Notes: generated from the letters alone by a model not told the origin. A stretch of 36,111 nucleotides of DNA from Gemmatimonadota bacterium (GCA_026702745.1 JAPPBT010000053.1:1-36111), one strand, 5' to 3'. Positions 15,189 through 23,163 are shown, numbered from the stretch's first letter. Numbers and translations are program-made.

Positions 15189-16685
15189 TTACGTTTTGCC
15201 AGGCGCACGTTTGCGAACTGGTCCGGTGGTGCCAACCAGGGTGTCCCCGACCTCGGTGTCCCCGGTCCCGGTGTCCCCGATCTCGGTATCCCCGGTCCCG
15301 GTGTCCCCGGCCGTGGTGCCGACAGCGCGCGGGGAAAGGCGTTCCACGGACTTCACCAGCGTATGACCGTCGCCGAAGGATCCGGGCTTGATGACCAACC
15401 CCATGCCGTCATAGGGGCCGCCCGCAACAACAGCCCGGCCAATTCCAGTGTCGATTTCCTCGCGTATCCATGCGCCATCGGCATGCAATTCCTGAAAGAC
15501 GCTTCCGGCGGTCTCCCCGCCCGTGAGTACGATGCCGCCCGGGTCCACTGCCGCGAACAGACGGCGGGCGACAATGCCCAGATGCTTGATGACCACCGAA
15601 GCGGGATCGCGTCCGCCCGCCTTCTCCGTCAGGCGTTCAAGCCACGCCTGTAGCTGAGGCCGATCGGGCCGTTCCGGTGTCACAATCGCGTTCCGCCCAG
15701 CTGCCATGGCCTCCACGACGCATGTGGTCAGTATATCCACCTCGCCCACCCGTTTCCGCTCATCCACGATTGACAGCGGATCGAAGGGGCAGATGGCGAT
15801 CGATTTTCGTCCCTTGGCTTCCTCGACCTGGCGGACGGTCGTGTCGTGCAGACTGCAGGCGAAGACGAGCACGGGACCGACCTGCAGTGGCGGCGCGTGT
15901 GCGGCGACTCGCGGCTTGCTGGATGATGGCCACAGTGTCCGGGAAGAGGGGTCCTGAGGCTTCCACGTAAGCGCCAACCGTTCCGCGAGGGCGCGGGCCA
16001 TGCCGCCGGAACCGCAGAGCAGCGTAGAAGCCGCCACGGACGCTTCGCGATCCTCGAAAACCGCGTCCAGCAGCCCATCCCATCTCATTGGGTCCGCCAT
16101 ATCCACCACCACTGTAGTTCCCGGCGCAGCCTTGATATCGTCAAGCGCCCCTCTGATTGCTGCCGCACCGCCACGTACGGTTTTCAAATCGATGTGGGCC
16201 GTCGCCCTGCCGGTACCATGGTTCAGGAGATCCGGGATGAATGCATGTCGCGGCGGGATGTCAGGGCCCGCCATGTCCCGGCCCTGTAATGGGATGCCAT
16301 GAAGCAGTTGATAGCCGGCCACCGTCGTCCGTCCCATTTCAGGGTAGGCCGGTGCGCATACCACCAGGCTGAAGTCCATCAGGTCGCAGACGAGGTCGAT
16401 TTCGAAGCCTGCATGTCCCCTGAGCGTCGAGTCGATCTTCTTGTAAATCAACGAACCCGACCGGGCCCGTATCGCCTCGCAGGCCGCCCCCACGCGATCG
16501 GCGGCTTCCGCCTCGCTGCAGGATCGGGTGTCCGTGTTCAGCACGACCAGGTCTGCCGCATCGAATCGATCCAGCCGGTCCGGACCGCTAGGCACGGCCA
16601 CGGCGAAGCCCCGTTTCGCGAAGGGGACCGCCACGTCGTGAGCGCCGGCGAGGTCGTCGGCGAGGATATACATGGGCGTAGTCAT
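15189..16685 (-). CDS. four-carbon acid-sugar kinase family protein (DUF1537, OtnK/DtnK-like)
   Basis: A 498-residue kinase of the DUF1537 family, which phosphorylates four-carbon aldonic acids such as threonate or erythronate at O4. N-terminal signature MYILADDLAGAHDVAVPFAKRG, then KKIDSTLRGHAG (substrate site), CAPAYPEMGRTTVAGYQ, and the ATP-binding C-terminal half with LTGGETAGSVFQEL and VIKPGSFGDGHTL. The family motif before the N-terminal DD is intact. After the family domain ends (VKSVERL), a tail of about 50 residues carries GDTGT/GDTEI-type repeats encoded by 15-base units. The ATG at 16685 lies 10 bases after the upstream stop; the ribosome site is weak. Substrate choice (D-threonate, L-threonate, erythronate) cannot be assigned by eye. 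Confidence 0.9.
   Translation of the reverse strand: MTTPMYILADDLAGAHDVAVPFAKRGFAVAVPSGPDRLDRFDAADLVVLNTDTRSCSEAEAADRVGAACEAIRARSGSLIYKKIDSTLRGHAGFEIDLVCDLMDFSLVVCAPAYPEMGRTTVAGYQLLHGIPLQGRDMAGPDIPPRHAFIPDLLNHGTGRATAHIDLKTVRGGAAAIRGALDDIKAAPGTTVVVDMADPMRWDGLLDAVFEDREASVAASTLLCGSGGMARALAERLALTWKPQDPSSRTLWPSSSKPRVAAHAPPLQVGPVLVFACSLHDTTVRQVEEAKGRKSIAICPFDPLSIVDERKRVGEVDILTTCVVEAMAAGRNAIVTPERPDRPQLQAWLERLTEKAGGRDPASVVIKHLGIVARRLFAAVDPGGIVLTGGETAGSVFQELHADGAWIREEIDTGIGRAVVAGGPYDGMGLVIKPGSFGDGHTLVKSVERLSPRAVGTTAGDTGTGDTEIGDTGTGDTEVGDTLVGTTGPVRKRAPGKT
15240..15314. repeat. 15-bp minisatellite (five units) in the kinase tail
   Basis: Five consecutive 15-base units begin GGTGTCCCCG (one reads GGTATCCCCG). 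They alternate between endings ACCTC/ATCTC and GTCCC, giving a 30-base super-period. In the coding frame they produce the GDTGTGDTE-type tail of the DUF1537 kinase. Confidence 0.9.
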
Positions 16686-16695
16686 GGTGGTACTT

Positions 16696-17997
16696 TCAGG
16701 CTGCACCGCCGGCGAGGCCGGCCCGCGCTACGATCTCTTCCCAGGCGGGCTCGACCGGCGCGTCTTGGTCTGCCAGCTCGGCCATGACCTCCGGCCACTT
16801 GGCGCCCGATCCGGTGACCAGGCACACGACGGTTTCATCCGAAGCGAGCCGACCTGTCCGGGCGGCCTTGATCGCCCCGGCGACGGACGCGGCCGATGAC
16901 GGCTCGACCAGGTAGCCGCTCCGCGCGAGCAGGCGTACCGCCTCGATGATCTCGTCCTCGGTCACGTCGGTCGCGTCACCGCCGGAGTCGTAGATGGCCC
17001 CCAGTGCCAGGGGTCCCCCGGTGTCGTCGCGGATAGACAGCGCGATGGAACTAGGATCGGGGTGGACGATCACGTCGCCGCGTCCCTGTTGGAACGACTG
17101 CACGTAAGGATTGCATCCCGCCGGCTGCACACCATGCATGACCGGATGCCGATCGACGAGGTCCAGCGCGCGCAGCTCGTTGAATCCCTTCCACGGACCG
17201 AACAGCGCGTCGCCCGCGGCGATGGGGCAGAACATCCGATCGGGGATCCGGCCGCCGAGCTGCACGAAGATCTCGAAGGCGATGGTCTTGTAGCCCTCGA
17301 TGCCGAAGGGCGTTCCCGTGGGCATGGGCGTCATGGTCGTCGAAGGATAGAAGCCATGGTCCCGGATCAGCGTGTCCAGGTACTGAAAGCGGTCTTCCAG
17401 CACGAAGGCGTGGCCGCCGTACAGGGCGATCATGTCCCGCTGCAGCATGGATGATTCGGGATGGCAGAGGATGATGCAGGAGTCCATCTCCGCGGCGGCG
17501 CAATAGGCCGCGGCCGAGGCGCCGTGATTGCCCGTGGTACTGGCCGTGACCCGGCTGTAGCCCAGGGATCGCGCCATGGAGACCGAGGACGCGTGGAACC
17601 GGTCCTTGAAGGCCCAGGTGGGATTGGTCGTCTCGTTCTTGATGTACAGGTTCGATAAACCGGCAGCCTCGCACACCGCCCGGGGCCGCACGAGGGCCGT
17701 GTTACCTTCGCCCAGGGAGATCTGCGCCGCCGGATCCGGCAGCGGCAGCAGGGCGTCGAATCGCCAGATACCATGACCGCCCCGGCCCCAGTCCTCCACG
17801 TTCAGTTCGGACGCGATCGCCGGGTAGTCGTATGCCACGGTCAGCGCAGCCGCGCCGGCCCCTGCCTCGTCCGCTTCGCCCCCTGCCTCGTCCGCGCCGC
17901 TCCCTGCCTCTTCTACGCAAGCGGGACAGCCGAAGAACATCGGCGCCAGAGGATATTGGGCATTACACCGGGTACAGGTGAGGCCGAGAACGGACAT
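16696..17997 (-). CDS. threonine-synthase-like PLP enzyme (fold type II)
   Basis: A 433-residue PLP enzyme related to threonine synthase. An N-terminal zinc ribbon (C8, C11, C24, C27) is followed by an Ala/Glu-rich low-complexity insert at residues 28-52. The cofactor lysine is K131 in TWAFKDRFHASS, with STTGNHGASAAAYCA as the phosphate and substrate loop. The glycine-rich site near IAAGDALFGPWKGF and the C-terminal VEPSSAASVAGAI complete the fold. Relatives include threonine synthase, cysteate synthase and threonine deaminase-like lyases. As first gene of an operon with a DUF1537 kinase and PdxA, it may act on a hydroxylated or phosphorylated four-carbon amino acid, which is inference. The ATG at 17997 is chosen because the zinc ribbon begins there; the ribosome site is weak. 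Confidence 0.87.
   Translation of the reverse strand: MSVLGLTCTRCNAQYPLAPMFFGCPACVEEAGSGADEAGGEADEAGAGAAALTVAYDYPAIASELNVEDWGRGGHGIWRFDALLPLPDPAAQISLGEGNTALVRPRAVCEAAGLSNLYIKNETTNPTWAFKDRFHASSVSMARSLGYSRVTASTTGNHGASAAAYCAAAEMDSCIILCHPESSMLQRDMIALYGGHAFVLEDRFQYLDTLIRDHGFYPSTTMTPMPTGTPFGIEGYKTIAFEIFVQLGGRIPDRMFCPIAAGDALFGPWKGFNELRALDLVDRHPVMHGVQPAGCNPYVQSFQQGRGDVIVHPDPSSIALSIRDDTGGPLALGAIYDSGGDATDVTEDEIIEAVRLLARSGYLVEPSSAASVAGAIKAARTGRLASDETVVCLVTGSGAKWPEVMAELADQDAPVEPAWEEIVARAGLAGGAA
17860..17918. repeat. 21-bp tandem repeat (about 2.8 units) in the threonine-synthase-like gene
   Basis: Units beginning CCCTGCCTCGTCCGC lie at 17860-17880 and 17881-17901, and a partial CCCTGCCTCTTC follows from 17902. 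The period is 21 bases, in frame, and the repeat encodes the EAGSGADEAGGEADEAGAG insert right after the zinc ribbon. Confidence 0.85.
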
Positions 17998-18092
17998 GGT
18001 TTTCTTTCGGGAGTTGAACCGGAATATACCGGCTTTCCTGACTATGGAAGGGGATGGCAATTCGTGTGCGTTTACCAGGATCGCTACTCGGA

Positions 18093-18121
18093 AATATACC
18101 TTTGGGACCGGGGGGTGTAAA
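18093..18121 (-). promoter_or_regulatory. sigma70 promoter of the acid-sugar operon
   Basis: Minus strand: TTTACA at 18121-18116, a 17-base spacer, TATATT at 18098-18093. Each box matches five of six consensus bases. Expected start is near 18086, with a leader of about 90 bases. Confidence 0.65.
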
Positions 18122-18207
18122 GGACTACAGAGTGCGTCGCATCATACGTCTCAGTGGTCGTCTCCCACGCCTATTGCCCGACGTGACCCTACGTGACCCG
18201 GTTATTC

Positions 18208-18237
18208 TTGACACGGAAGACGGCACAACGATATGAT
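18208..18237 (+). promoter_or_regulatory. sigma70 promoter of the DapA-like gene
   Basis: TTGACA at 18208-18213, an 18-base spacer and TATGAT at 18232-18237. An in-frame ATG inside the -10 box (18233) is therefore unlikely to be the translation start, which supports the ATG at 18299. Confidence 0.75.
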
Positions 18238-18298
18238 CCGTAGCCGAACGTATTACGCGGAAATCCAGGACAGACTCAAACCCACAGGAAGCGACACC

Positions 18299-19237
18299 AT
18301 GTCAACCCGACTGCTGCCCCGCGGACTCTGGCCGGTGATGCTCAACGCCTTTCACGAGGACGGGACCATCGACTGGCACGGCGTGGACGCCCTGACCGAC
18401 TGGTACATCGAGAGAGGATCGGCGGGCCTCTTTGCCTGCTGCGGCTCCAGCGAGATGTTTCACCTTGATGACGTGGAGCGCCTGGCCGTAGCGCAACGCG
18501 TCGTAAGCCGGGCTGCCGGCGAGGTACCCGTAGTCGCCACCGGCACTTTCGGCGGTCCCATTGAGCACCAGGCCAGGTTTGTCAGGCATTTGGCTGATAT
18601 GGGCGTGGACGCGGTGGTCGTCATCGTTTGCCTGATGGCCGAAAGGAGCGAGGGAGAGGAAGTGCTGAAGCAGAACATGGAACGACTGCTCGAGTTGACC
18701 GATCCCGTTCCCCTGGGGCTCTACGAATGCCCTACGCCCTATCACCGGAAACTGTCGCCCGGACTGTTCGGGCATCTCGGCGCTACCGGAAGGTTCCTAT
18801 ACCACAAGGATACGGTCTGCGACATCGATCTGCTCCACCGGAAGATCGACGCCGTGCGCGACACCCCGCTGGGGGTCTACAACGCCCACTTCGAAACGGG
18901 ACTCGCGGGGCTTCGCTACGGGGCCGCCGGGATTTCTCCCGTTGCCGGCAATGTATTCCCCGAGCTGTTTGCCTGGTTGTGTACCGAGTATGACGAACAG
19001 CCGGAAACTGCGGAGGAGGTGCAGCGGATGATGACGTCCCTGGCGCCGGTCGTTAACAACAAGTACCTCGTCACCTGCAAACGGTACCTGCAGCGTATCG
19101 GACTGCCCATCACGACGCGTTGCCGTTCAACGGACGCCAGGCTGACTGCCTTCGACGAGGGGCTGATCGATGGATTGCAGACTTCGGTCGAGCGATTCGG
19201 CGAAGCCCTGGGCATCAGCCGGACGGTACCGGCCTGA
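18299..19237 (+). CDS. DapA-family (dihydrodipicolinate synthase-like) aldolase or lyase
   Basis: A 312-residue class I aldolase-fold protein. The Schiff-base lysine is K170 in RFLYHKDT, and the catalytic tyrosine is in LGLYECPTPYHRK (Y142). The substrate-carboxylate motif, usually GTTGE, is GSSEMF here, which argues against true dihydrodipicolinate synthase. Family relatives split or join pyruvate with aldehydes (keto-deoxy sugar acids, hydroxyproline pathway, N-acetylneuraminate). The ATG at 18299 has AGGAAG eight bases upstream and a strong promoter ahead. Its position divergent from the DUF1537/PdxA operon suggests a linked sugar-acid pathway. Its stop lies three bases from the stop of the convergent sulfatase gene. 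Confidence 0.88.
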   Translation: MSTRLLPRGLWPVMLNAFHEDGTIDWHGVDALTDWYIERGSAGLFACCGSSEMFHLDDVERLAVAQRVVSRAAGEVPVVATGTFGGPIEHQARFVRHLADMGVDAVVVIVCLMAERSEGEEVLKQNMERLLELTDPVPLGLYECPTPYHRKLSPGLFGHLGATGRFLYHKDTVCDIDLLHRKIDAVRDTPLGVYNAHFETGLAGLRYGAAGISPVAGNVFPELFAWLCTEYDEQPETAEEVQRMMTSLAPVVNNKYLVTCKRYLQRIGLPITTRCRSTDARLTAFDEGLIDGLQTSVERFGEALGISRTVPA

Positions 19238-19240
19238 TCA

Positions 19241-21037
19241 TCATACCGCCTCGTTCAGCCGCTCGATGTCCACGTAGTATGCCCCCTGTATATCGCCTTC
19301 CTCATCGATGAAAGAAGCATGCAGGAGCGTTGTTCCCGTGCTGCAGACCGCGAGGGTGAACTCGGCGGTCTTATCGCCGGACTCCAGGGGTTCGCTCCGT
19401 TCCTCGTCGAAGAGCGACAGGCGGGCTTCGACCGGCCGGATCGCCTCGGAGCGGGCATCCTCCGGGGCGTAGATGAGGGTCCTTGCCTCGTCGGGCGGGA
19501 TGATTCCGTCGATGGCCAGGTCACGTTCGGCGGGCCAGCGGCGCAGGGAGAACCTGTAACGGCCGGGCCGCGCAATTTCGACGGCCCAGGTACCGGTGCT
19601 TTCCTTGGCCTGGGTGATGTGGGTCTGGTGCCAGGCCACGTCCCCCAGCACGTCCATGGCGCAGAGGCGCGCGGGATTCTCGGCCGGATCGCCGAGTGTG
19701 ATGGGACAGTATGTTTCGAGTCCGGGTGAAATCTCGTCCCACCAGGCGTCATGGGCGCCGCGCAGCCGTTTCACCTCGCCCGGATGGTCGGCGGCCACGT
19801 CCTGGCGCTGTCCCGGATCGGCCTCGATGTCGTACAGTTCTTTGCCCCGCACCAGCCGCCAGCGGCGCGTCATCACGGCATTGGTCCATTTCTCCGGCGG
19901 CACGGTATCCTGGCGATACTGAAGGAAATGGACCCGGTCACCGGGCAGACGCTCCTGGCCGCCATGCAGCAGCGGTGCAATGCTTTGTCCATCGAAGTCT
20001 ACGTCAGGGGCGTCGAGACCGCAAAGGTCGATGAAAGTCGGCAGCACGTCGATATGTAGACTCATTTCGTCGACGTCCCGTCCGCCTCCACGGCCGCCCC
20101 CAAGACCGCCGCCGGGCCAGCGGAGGAAGAAGGGCACGCGGTGACCGCCGTCATAGTAGGACCCCTTCTTTCCCCGCATCCCCGCGTTGTATCCCCGCAT
20201 CACGTGTTGGTTCTCATCGAGTTCGCTTCCACCGGAACTCCCGTTGTCGGTCATGAAGACCAGGATGGTGTTTTCCTCCAGGTCCCGTTCGGCGAGCGTC
20301 CTTCTCAGGCGCCCGAAGTTCTCATCGATATTCGCAATCATGCCGCAGAATTCAGGTTCCGGCACATCCGGGTTGCCGCGGTAGGGCCGGGCGTATTCTT
20401 CGGACACGAGATAAGGGGAGTGCGGGGCGTTTGTGGAGAGATAGACGAAGAACGGCGCGTCTGATCCGGCTTCACCGCCCCCGGCCTCACCACCCCCGGA
20501 CTGACCGGCCGCGCACCCTTCGATGAATTGGATCGCCTCGTCGAACCACACGTCCGTGCAGTATCCCGCGTGCTCCACGGGCGCGCCGTTGTGGAAATAG
20601 GTATCGTCGAAGTAGTTGTTTCCCCAGAAATCGGGGGACTGTCCCACACCACCGCCCTTGTGGGCTACAACGTGCTGGAATCCGCGGTCCTGGGGCCGGT
20701 AGGGGTAGTTGTCCCCCAGGTGCCATTTGCCGAACATGGCGGTGCGGTAGCCGGCCGCGCCAAAGACGTCCGCCATGGTCGTCTCCGACTTACACAGGAT
20801 GGAACGGCCCCAGCAGGTCGCCCAGGCGCCGTTGCGCACGGGCCGCCGGCCGGTCATCAGGGCGCCGCGCGTCGGTGTGCAGAGGGGCGACACGTGGAAG
20901 TCGGTCAGGCGGACCGCGTCATCGTGAAAGGCGTCGATACGGGGTGTCTTCAACCACGGATGCCCGGTGCATCCCAGGTCGCCGTAGCCCTGGTCGTCCG
21001 TAATGACCAGGATGACGTTGGGTCTTTTGTCGCTCAT
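19241..21037 (-). CDS. type I (formylglycine) sulfatase with C-terminal beta domain
   Basis: A 598-residue sulfatase. NVILVITDDQGYGDLG gives the calcium-binding D14 and D15. The activation motif is C53 in LCTPTRGALMTGR, where a formylglycine-generating enzyme converts the cysteine. Further family marks are GKWHLG, APHSPY and VFMTDNGSSGG. Residues about 470-598 form an extra domain (AVEIARPGRYRFSLRRWP) of the kind seen at the end of planctomycete-type sulfatases. A Gly/Ala/Glu low-complexity insert (AAGQSGGGEAGGGEAGS) interrupts the catalytic domain. No signal peptide is visible, so it appears cytoplasmic or uses another route. AAGGAG lies 11 bases before the ATG. Substrate (sulfated polysaccharide or small sulfate ester) is unknown. 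Confidence 0.93.
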   Translation of the reverse strand: MSDKRPNVILVITDDQGYGDLGCTGHPWLKTPRIDAFHDDAVRLTDFHVSPLCTPTRGALMTGRRPVRNGAWATCWGRSILCKSETTMADVFGAAGYRTAMFGKWHLGDNYPYRPQDRGFQHVVAHKGGGVGQSPDFWGNNYFDDTYFHNGAPVEHAGYCTDVWFDEAIQFIEGCAAGQSGGGEAGGGEAGSDAPFFVYLSTNAPHSPYLVSEEYARPYRGNPDVPEPEFCGMIANIDENFGRLRRTLAERDLEENTILVFMTDNGSSGGSELDENQHVMRGYNAGMRGKKGSYYDGGHRVPFFLRWPGGGLGGGRGGGRDVDEMSLHIDVLPTFIDLCGLDAPDVDFDGQSIAPLLHGGQERLPGDRVHFLQYRQDTVPPEKWTNAVMTRRWRLVRGKELYDIEADPGQRQDVAADHPGEVKRLRGAHDAWWDEISPGLETYCPITLGDPAENPARLCAMDVLGDVAWHQTHITQAKESTGTWAVEIARPGRYRFSLRRWPAERDLAIDGIIPPDEARTLIYAPEDARSEAIRPVEARLSLFDEERSEPLESGDKTAEFTLAVCSTGTTLLHASFIDEEGDIQGAYYVDIERLNEAV

Positions 21038-21086
21038 CCTGTCTTCTGCTCCTTAGCGTTACGAAAGCGTTGTGATACAACAGATT

Positions 21087-21124
21087 TGATCACTAATATA
21101 ACAGGGCTCCCTGATCACTGTTAT
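21087..21124. promoter_or_regulatory. candidate operator: TGATCACT direct repeat and ATAACAG/CTGTTAT inverted repeat
   Basis: Within the 124 bases between the divergent sulfatase and GDPD genes, TGATCACT occurs at 21087-21094 and 21112-21119. ATAACAG (21098-21104) faces CTGTTAT (21118-21124) across 13 bases. On the minus strand TGTTATATT here could serve as an extended -10 for the sulfatase gene. Regulatory role is inference. Confidence 0.4.
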
Positions 21125-21161
21125 TTAACTATACCTGCGTCGATAGGCTAAGGAATAACAC

Positions 21162-21887
21162 GTGGTTGCCAATGTCGCCCATCGCGGCGCGTCGGGAAAC
21201 AACCCAGAAAACACGTTACGCGCGTTTGAGATGGCGCTGGAAATCGGCGTGGATGAGATTGAGCTCGATCTCCGTTCTACCAGGGACGGGCATCTCGTCG
21301 TCATGCACGATGCCACCGTGGACCGAACGACCGACGGTACGGGCGCGATTGGCGATCTCACGCTGGCCGAGATCCGGGCGCTCGACGCCGGAAGGGTGTT
21401 TGGCGATCGGTTTCGGGGCGAACGCGTTCCGACCTGGGAGGAAGCGCTGGACCTCGTTCAGGGTAAAGTGAGGCTCAATGTACACCTGAAAGAGGGTGGA
21501 AACCCGGATGGCGAATTTGAACGCAAGGTAGCGAAAGCGCTGTGCGCGTTCCGAATGATCGACCATTCCATTCTGGCATGCAATGATGAGAGCGTGGCGA
21601 TATTCGCCGAGGTCGACCCGCGAATAGCTTGCCGGATCTTTCCGAACAACCGCTCCTCCGAGGAATACATTCGGTCATCATCGGAGATGGGGCTTAGGAC
21701 GACGCAGCCTGGAAGGGACATGACCACGCCAGAATTCGTTAAGAAGGCGCACGAGTCAGGACTGGGTGTACATGTATTCTACGCGGATACCCACGAAGAC
21801 ATGCGGACATATATCGGAATGGGCGTGGACGGAATCCTGACCAACTATCCGGAACGGATGAACGCGGTGATCGCGGAAACCGTGTAA
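21162..21887 (+). CDS. glycerophosphodiester phosphodiesterase family protein
   Basis: A 241-residue GDPD-family hydrolase, which splits glycerophosphodiesters into an alcohol and glycerol 3-phosphate. The catalytic set is visible: HRGASGNNPENT (H7, R8, E16), EIELDLRSTRDGHLVVMHD (E34, D36, H49). The typical C-terminal GVDGILTNYPE follows. It has no signal peptide and resembles cytoplasmic UgpQ-type enzymes. The start is GTG at 21162 with AAGGA about eight bases upstream; no ATG fits before H7. It is divergent from the sulfatase gene and 21 bases upstream of the convergent AICAR transformylase end. Confidence 0.92.
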   Translation: MVANVAHRGASGNNPENTLRAFEMALEIGVDEIELDLRSTRDGHLVVMHDATVDRTTDGTGAIGDLTLAEIRALDAGRVFGDRFRGERVPTWEEALDLVQGKVRLNVHLKEGGNPDGEFERKVAKALCAFRMIDHSILACNDESVAIFAEVDPRIACRIFPNNRSSEEYIRSSSEMGLRTTQPGRDMTTPEFVKKAHESGLGVHVFYADTHEDMRTYIGMGVDGILTNYPERMNAVIAETV

Positions 21888-21908
21888 CGGGAACGATCGG
21901 CGTCCGTG

Positions 21909-23075
21909 CTAGTGCACAAACAGTCGCAGGCCTGTGTGGGCCATGACCATGCCGTATTCGTCGGCCGCTTCCGTCACGCCCTGGTCTGCCGCAGAGCCAC
22001 CCGTCTGGGCCACGTACCGCACGTTGCTTCGTCCCGCCCGGTCGATGTTGTCGCGGAAGGGGATGAAGGCGTCGGATGAGAGGCAGATCCCCTCGAATCG
22101 GGAAACATAATCCCGCCGTTCTTCCGGCGAGATCGGCACGGGGCGTTCATTGAGATCACCCAGCATGCGAGCCTCTTCCGTGCCGGAAAGATGCTCCCAC
22201 AGGAGATACTGGTCGACGAGATTCGTCTTCTCGGTGCGTTTGAGCCCTTCGCGGAACGGGAGGTCCAGCGTCCGGGGATGCTGTTGCAGGAACCACTTGT
22301 CGGCCTTGTCGCAGGCCAGCCGGGTGCAGTGGATGCGCGACTGCTGGCCCGCGCCCATGCCGATCACCTGGCCGTCGTAGGCCACGCAAACGGAGTTGGA
22401 CTGGGTATACTTGAGGGCGATCGTCGCCACGATGAGGGTGTCGAGTGCGGATTCCGGCAGGTCCCGGTTATCCGTGACGAGGTTGGAAAAGGTCTGCCGC
22501 GTGATGGCCGCGTCGTTGCGGGGTTGTTCCAACTCAAGGCCGAACAGCGTTCTTTGCTCGACCGCGGGTGGTTCGAAGTCCGCATCGATTTCCAGGACGA
22601 GGTATCCGCCGCCTTTCTTTGCACGGAGGACTTCCAGCGCGTCCGGTTCGTATCCAGGCGCGATGATCAGGTCCGACACTTCCCGTCTGAGCACGTTGGC
22701 CAGGGACCGGTCCACCACCTCGCTCACGGCCGCCGCGTCCCCGAAGGAGCACATGCGGTCGCCACCACGGGCACGGATGTAAGCGGCTGCACCGGGCGAA
22801 TACGCCTTCGCTGTCAGGAACTGCGAGGCCAGGTACGTTTCACCGAGTTCAGCGGTGATCGCCGCCCCGGCAGGACTGGCGTGCTTGAAGGACGCCGCTC
22901 CGGCTAACCCGGTAGCCTGTTTCAGTTCCCGTGCCAGTTGCCATGCGCCCATGGCGTCGATGATATTGACGTAGCCCGGCGTTCCGTTGAGCACGCGCAG
23001 CGGTGATTCGGGCGGCAAGGTCACCCTGGCAGGATGTTGATGGGGATTGAGTCCGTATTTAAGTGATATGTCCAT
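21909..23075 (-). CDS. purH: stand-alone AICAR transformylase (C-terminal half of PurH)
   Basis: A 388-residue phosphoribosylaminoimidazolecarboxamide formyltransferase, the penultimate step to IMP. Motifs: SLKYGLNPHQHPARV at the N-terminus, the catalytic Lys-His pair in SFKHASPAG, KYTQSNSVCVAYDGQVIGMG, and DAFIPFRDNIDRAGRSNVRY near the end. The IMP cyclohydrolase domain that precedes this in ordinary bifunctional PurH (about 200 residues) is absent. The upstream sequence does not encode it in any frame, since the permease gene begins 88 bases away. The ATG at 23075 has no ribosome site; a candidate promoter would start the message about four bases before it. The cyclohydrolase must be encoded elsewhere. 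Confidence 0.92.
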   Translation of the reverse strand: MDISLKYGLNPHQHPARVTLPPESPLRVLNGTPGYVNIIDAMGAWQLARELKQATGLAGAASFKHASPAGAAITAELGETYLASQFLTAKAYSPGAAAYIRARGGDRMCSFGDAAAVSEVVDRSLANVLRREVSDLIIAPGYEPDALEVLRAKKGGGYLVLEIDADFEPPAVEQRTLFGLELEQPRNDAAITRQTFSNLVTDNRDLPESALDTLIVATIALKYTQSNSVCVAYDGQVIGMGAGQQSRIHCTRLACDKADKWFLQQHPRTLDLPFREGLKRTEKTNLVDQYLLWEHLSGTEEARMLGDLNERPVPISPEERRDYVSRFEGICLSSDAFIPFRDNIDRAGRSNVRYVAQTGGSAADQGVTEAADEYGMVMAHTGLRLFVH

Positions 23076-23085
23076 TTGCGCGGAC

Positions 23086-23114
23086 AATATAATCCCCTTT
23101 GTGCTGCCGGGCAA
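23086..23114 (-). promoter_or_regulatory. candidate promoter giving a near-leaderless purH message
   Basis: Minus strand: TTGCCC at 23114-23109, a 17-base spacer, TATATT at 23091-23086. The expected start near 23079 is only about four bases before the ATG. An inverted repeat GATCAG/CTGATC (23117-23122, 23133-23138) lies just upstream, between this and the permease gene. Confidence 0.4.
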
Positions 23115-23163
23115 ACGATCAGGGTGTAATCGCTGATCATTCTTCCAAATCAAGGATCTATCC

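Larger units (their letters stand above)
17998..18298. other. divergent regulatory region with repeated GGAA(A)TATACC motif
   Basis: About 300 bases without a gene separate the acid-sugar operon from the DapA-like gene. It holds a strong promoter for each side. The motif GGAATATACC at 18021-18030 (within the near-palindrome CCGGAATATACCGG) recurs as GGAAATATACC at 18090-18100, where it overlaps the minus-strand -10 box. These could be operator sites for a shared regulator. No regulator gene is in the window next to them. Confidence 0.45.

Noticed and set aside
15240-15314. Regular repeat units that could suggest a CRISPR array
   Set aside because: Units are contiguous 15-mers without unique spacers, in frame inside a gene, and no cas gene is present.
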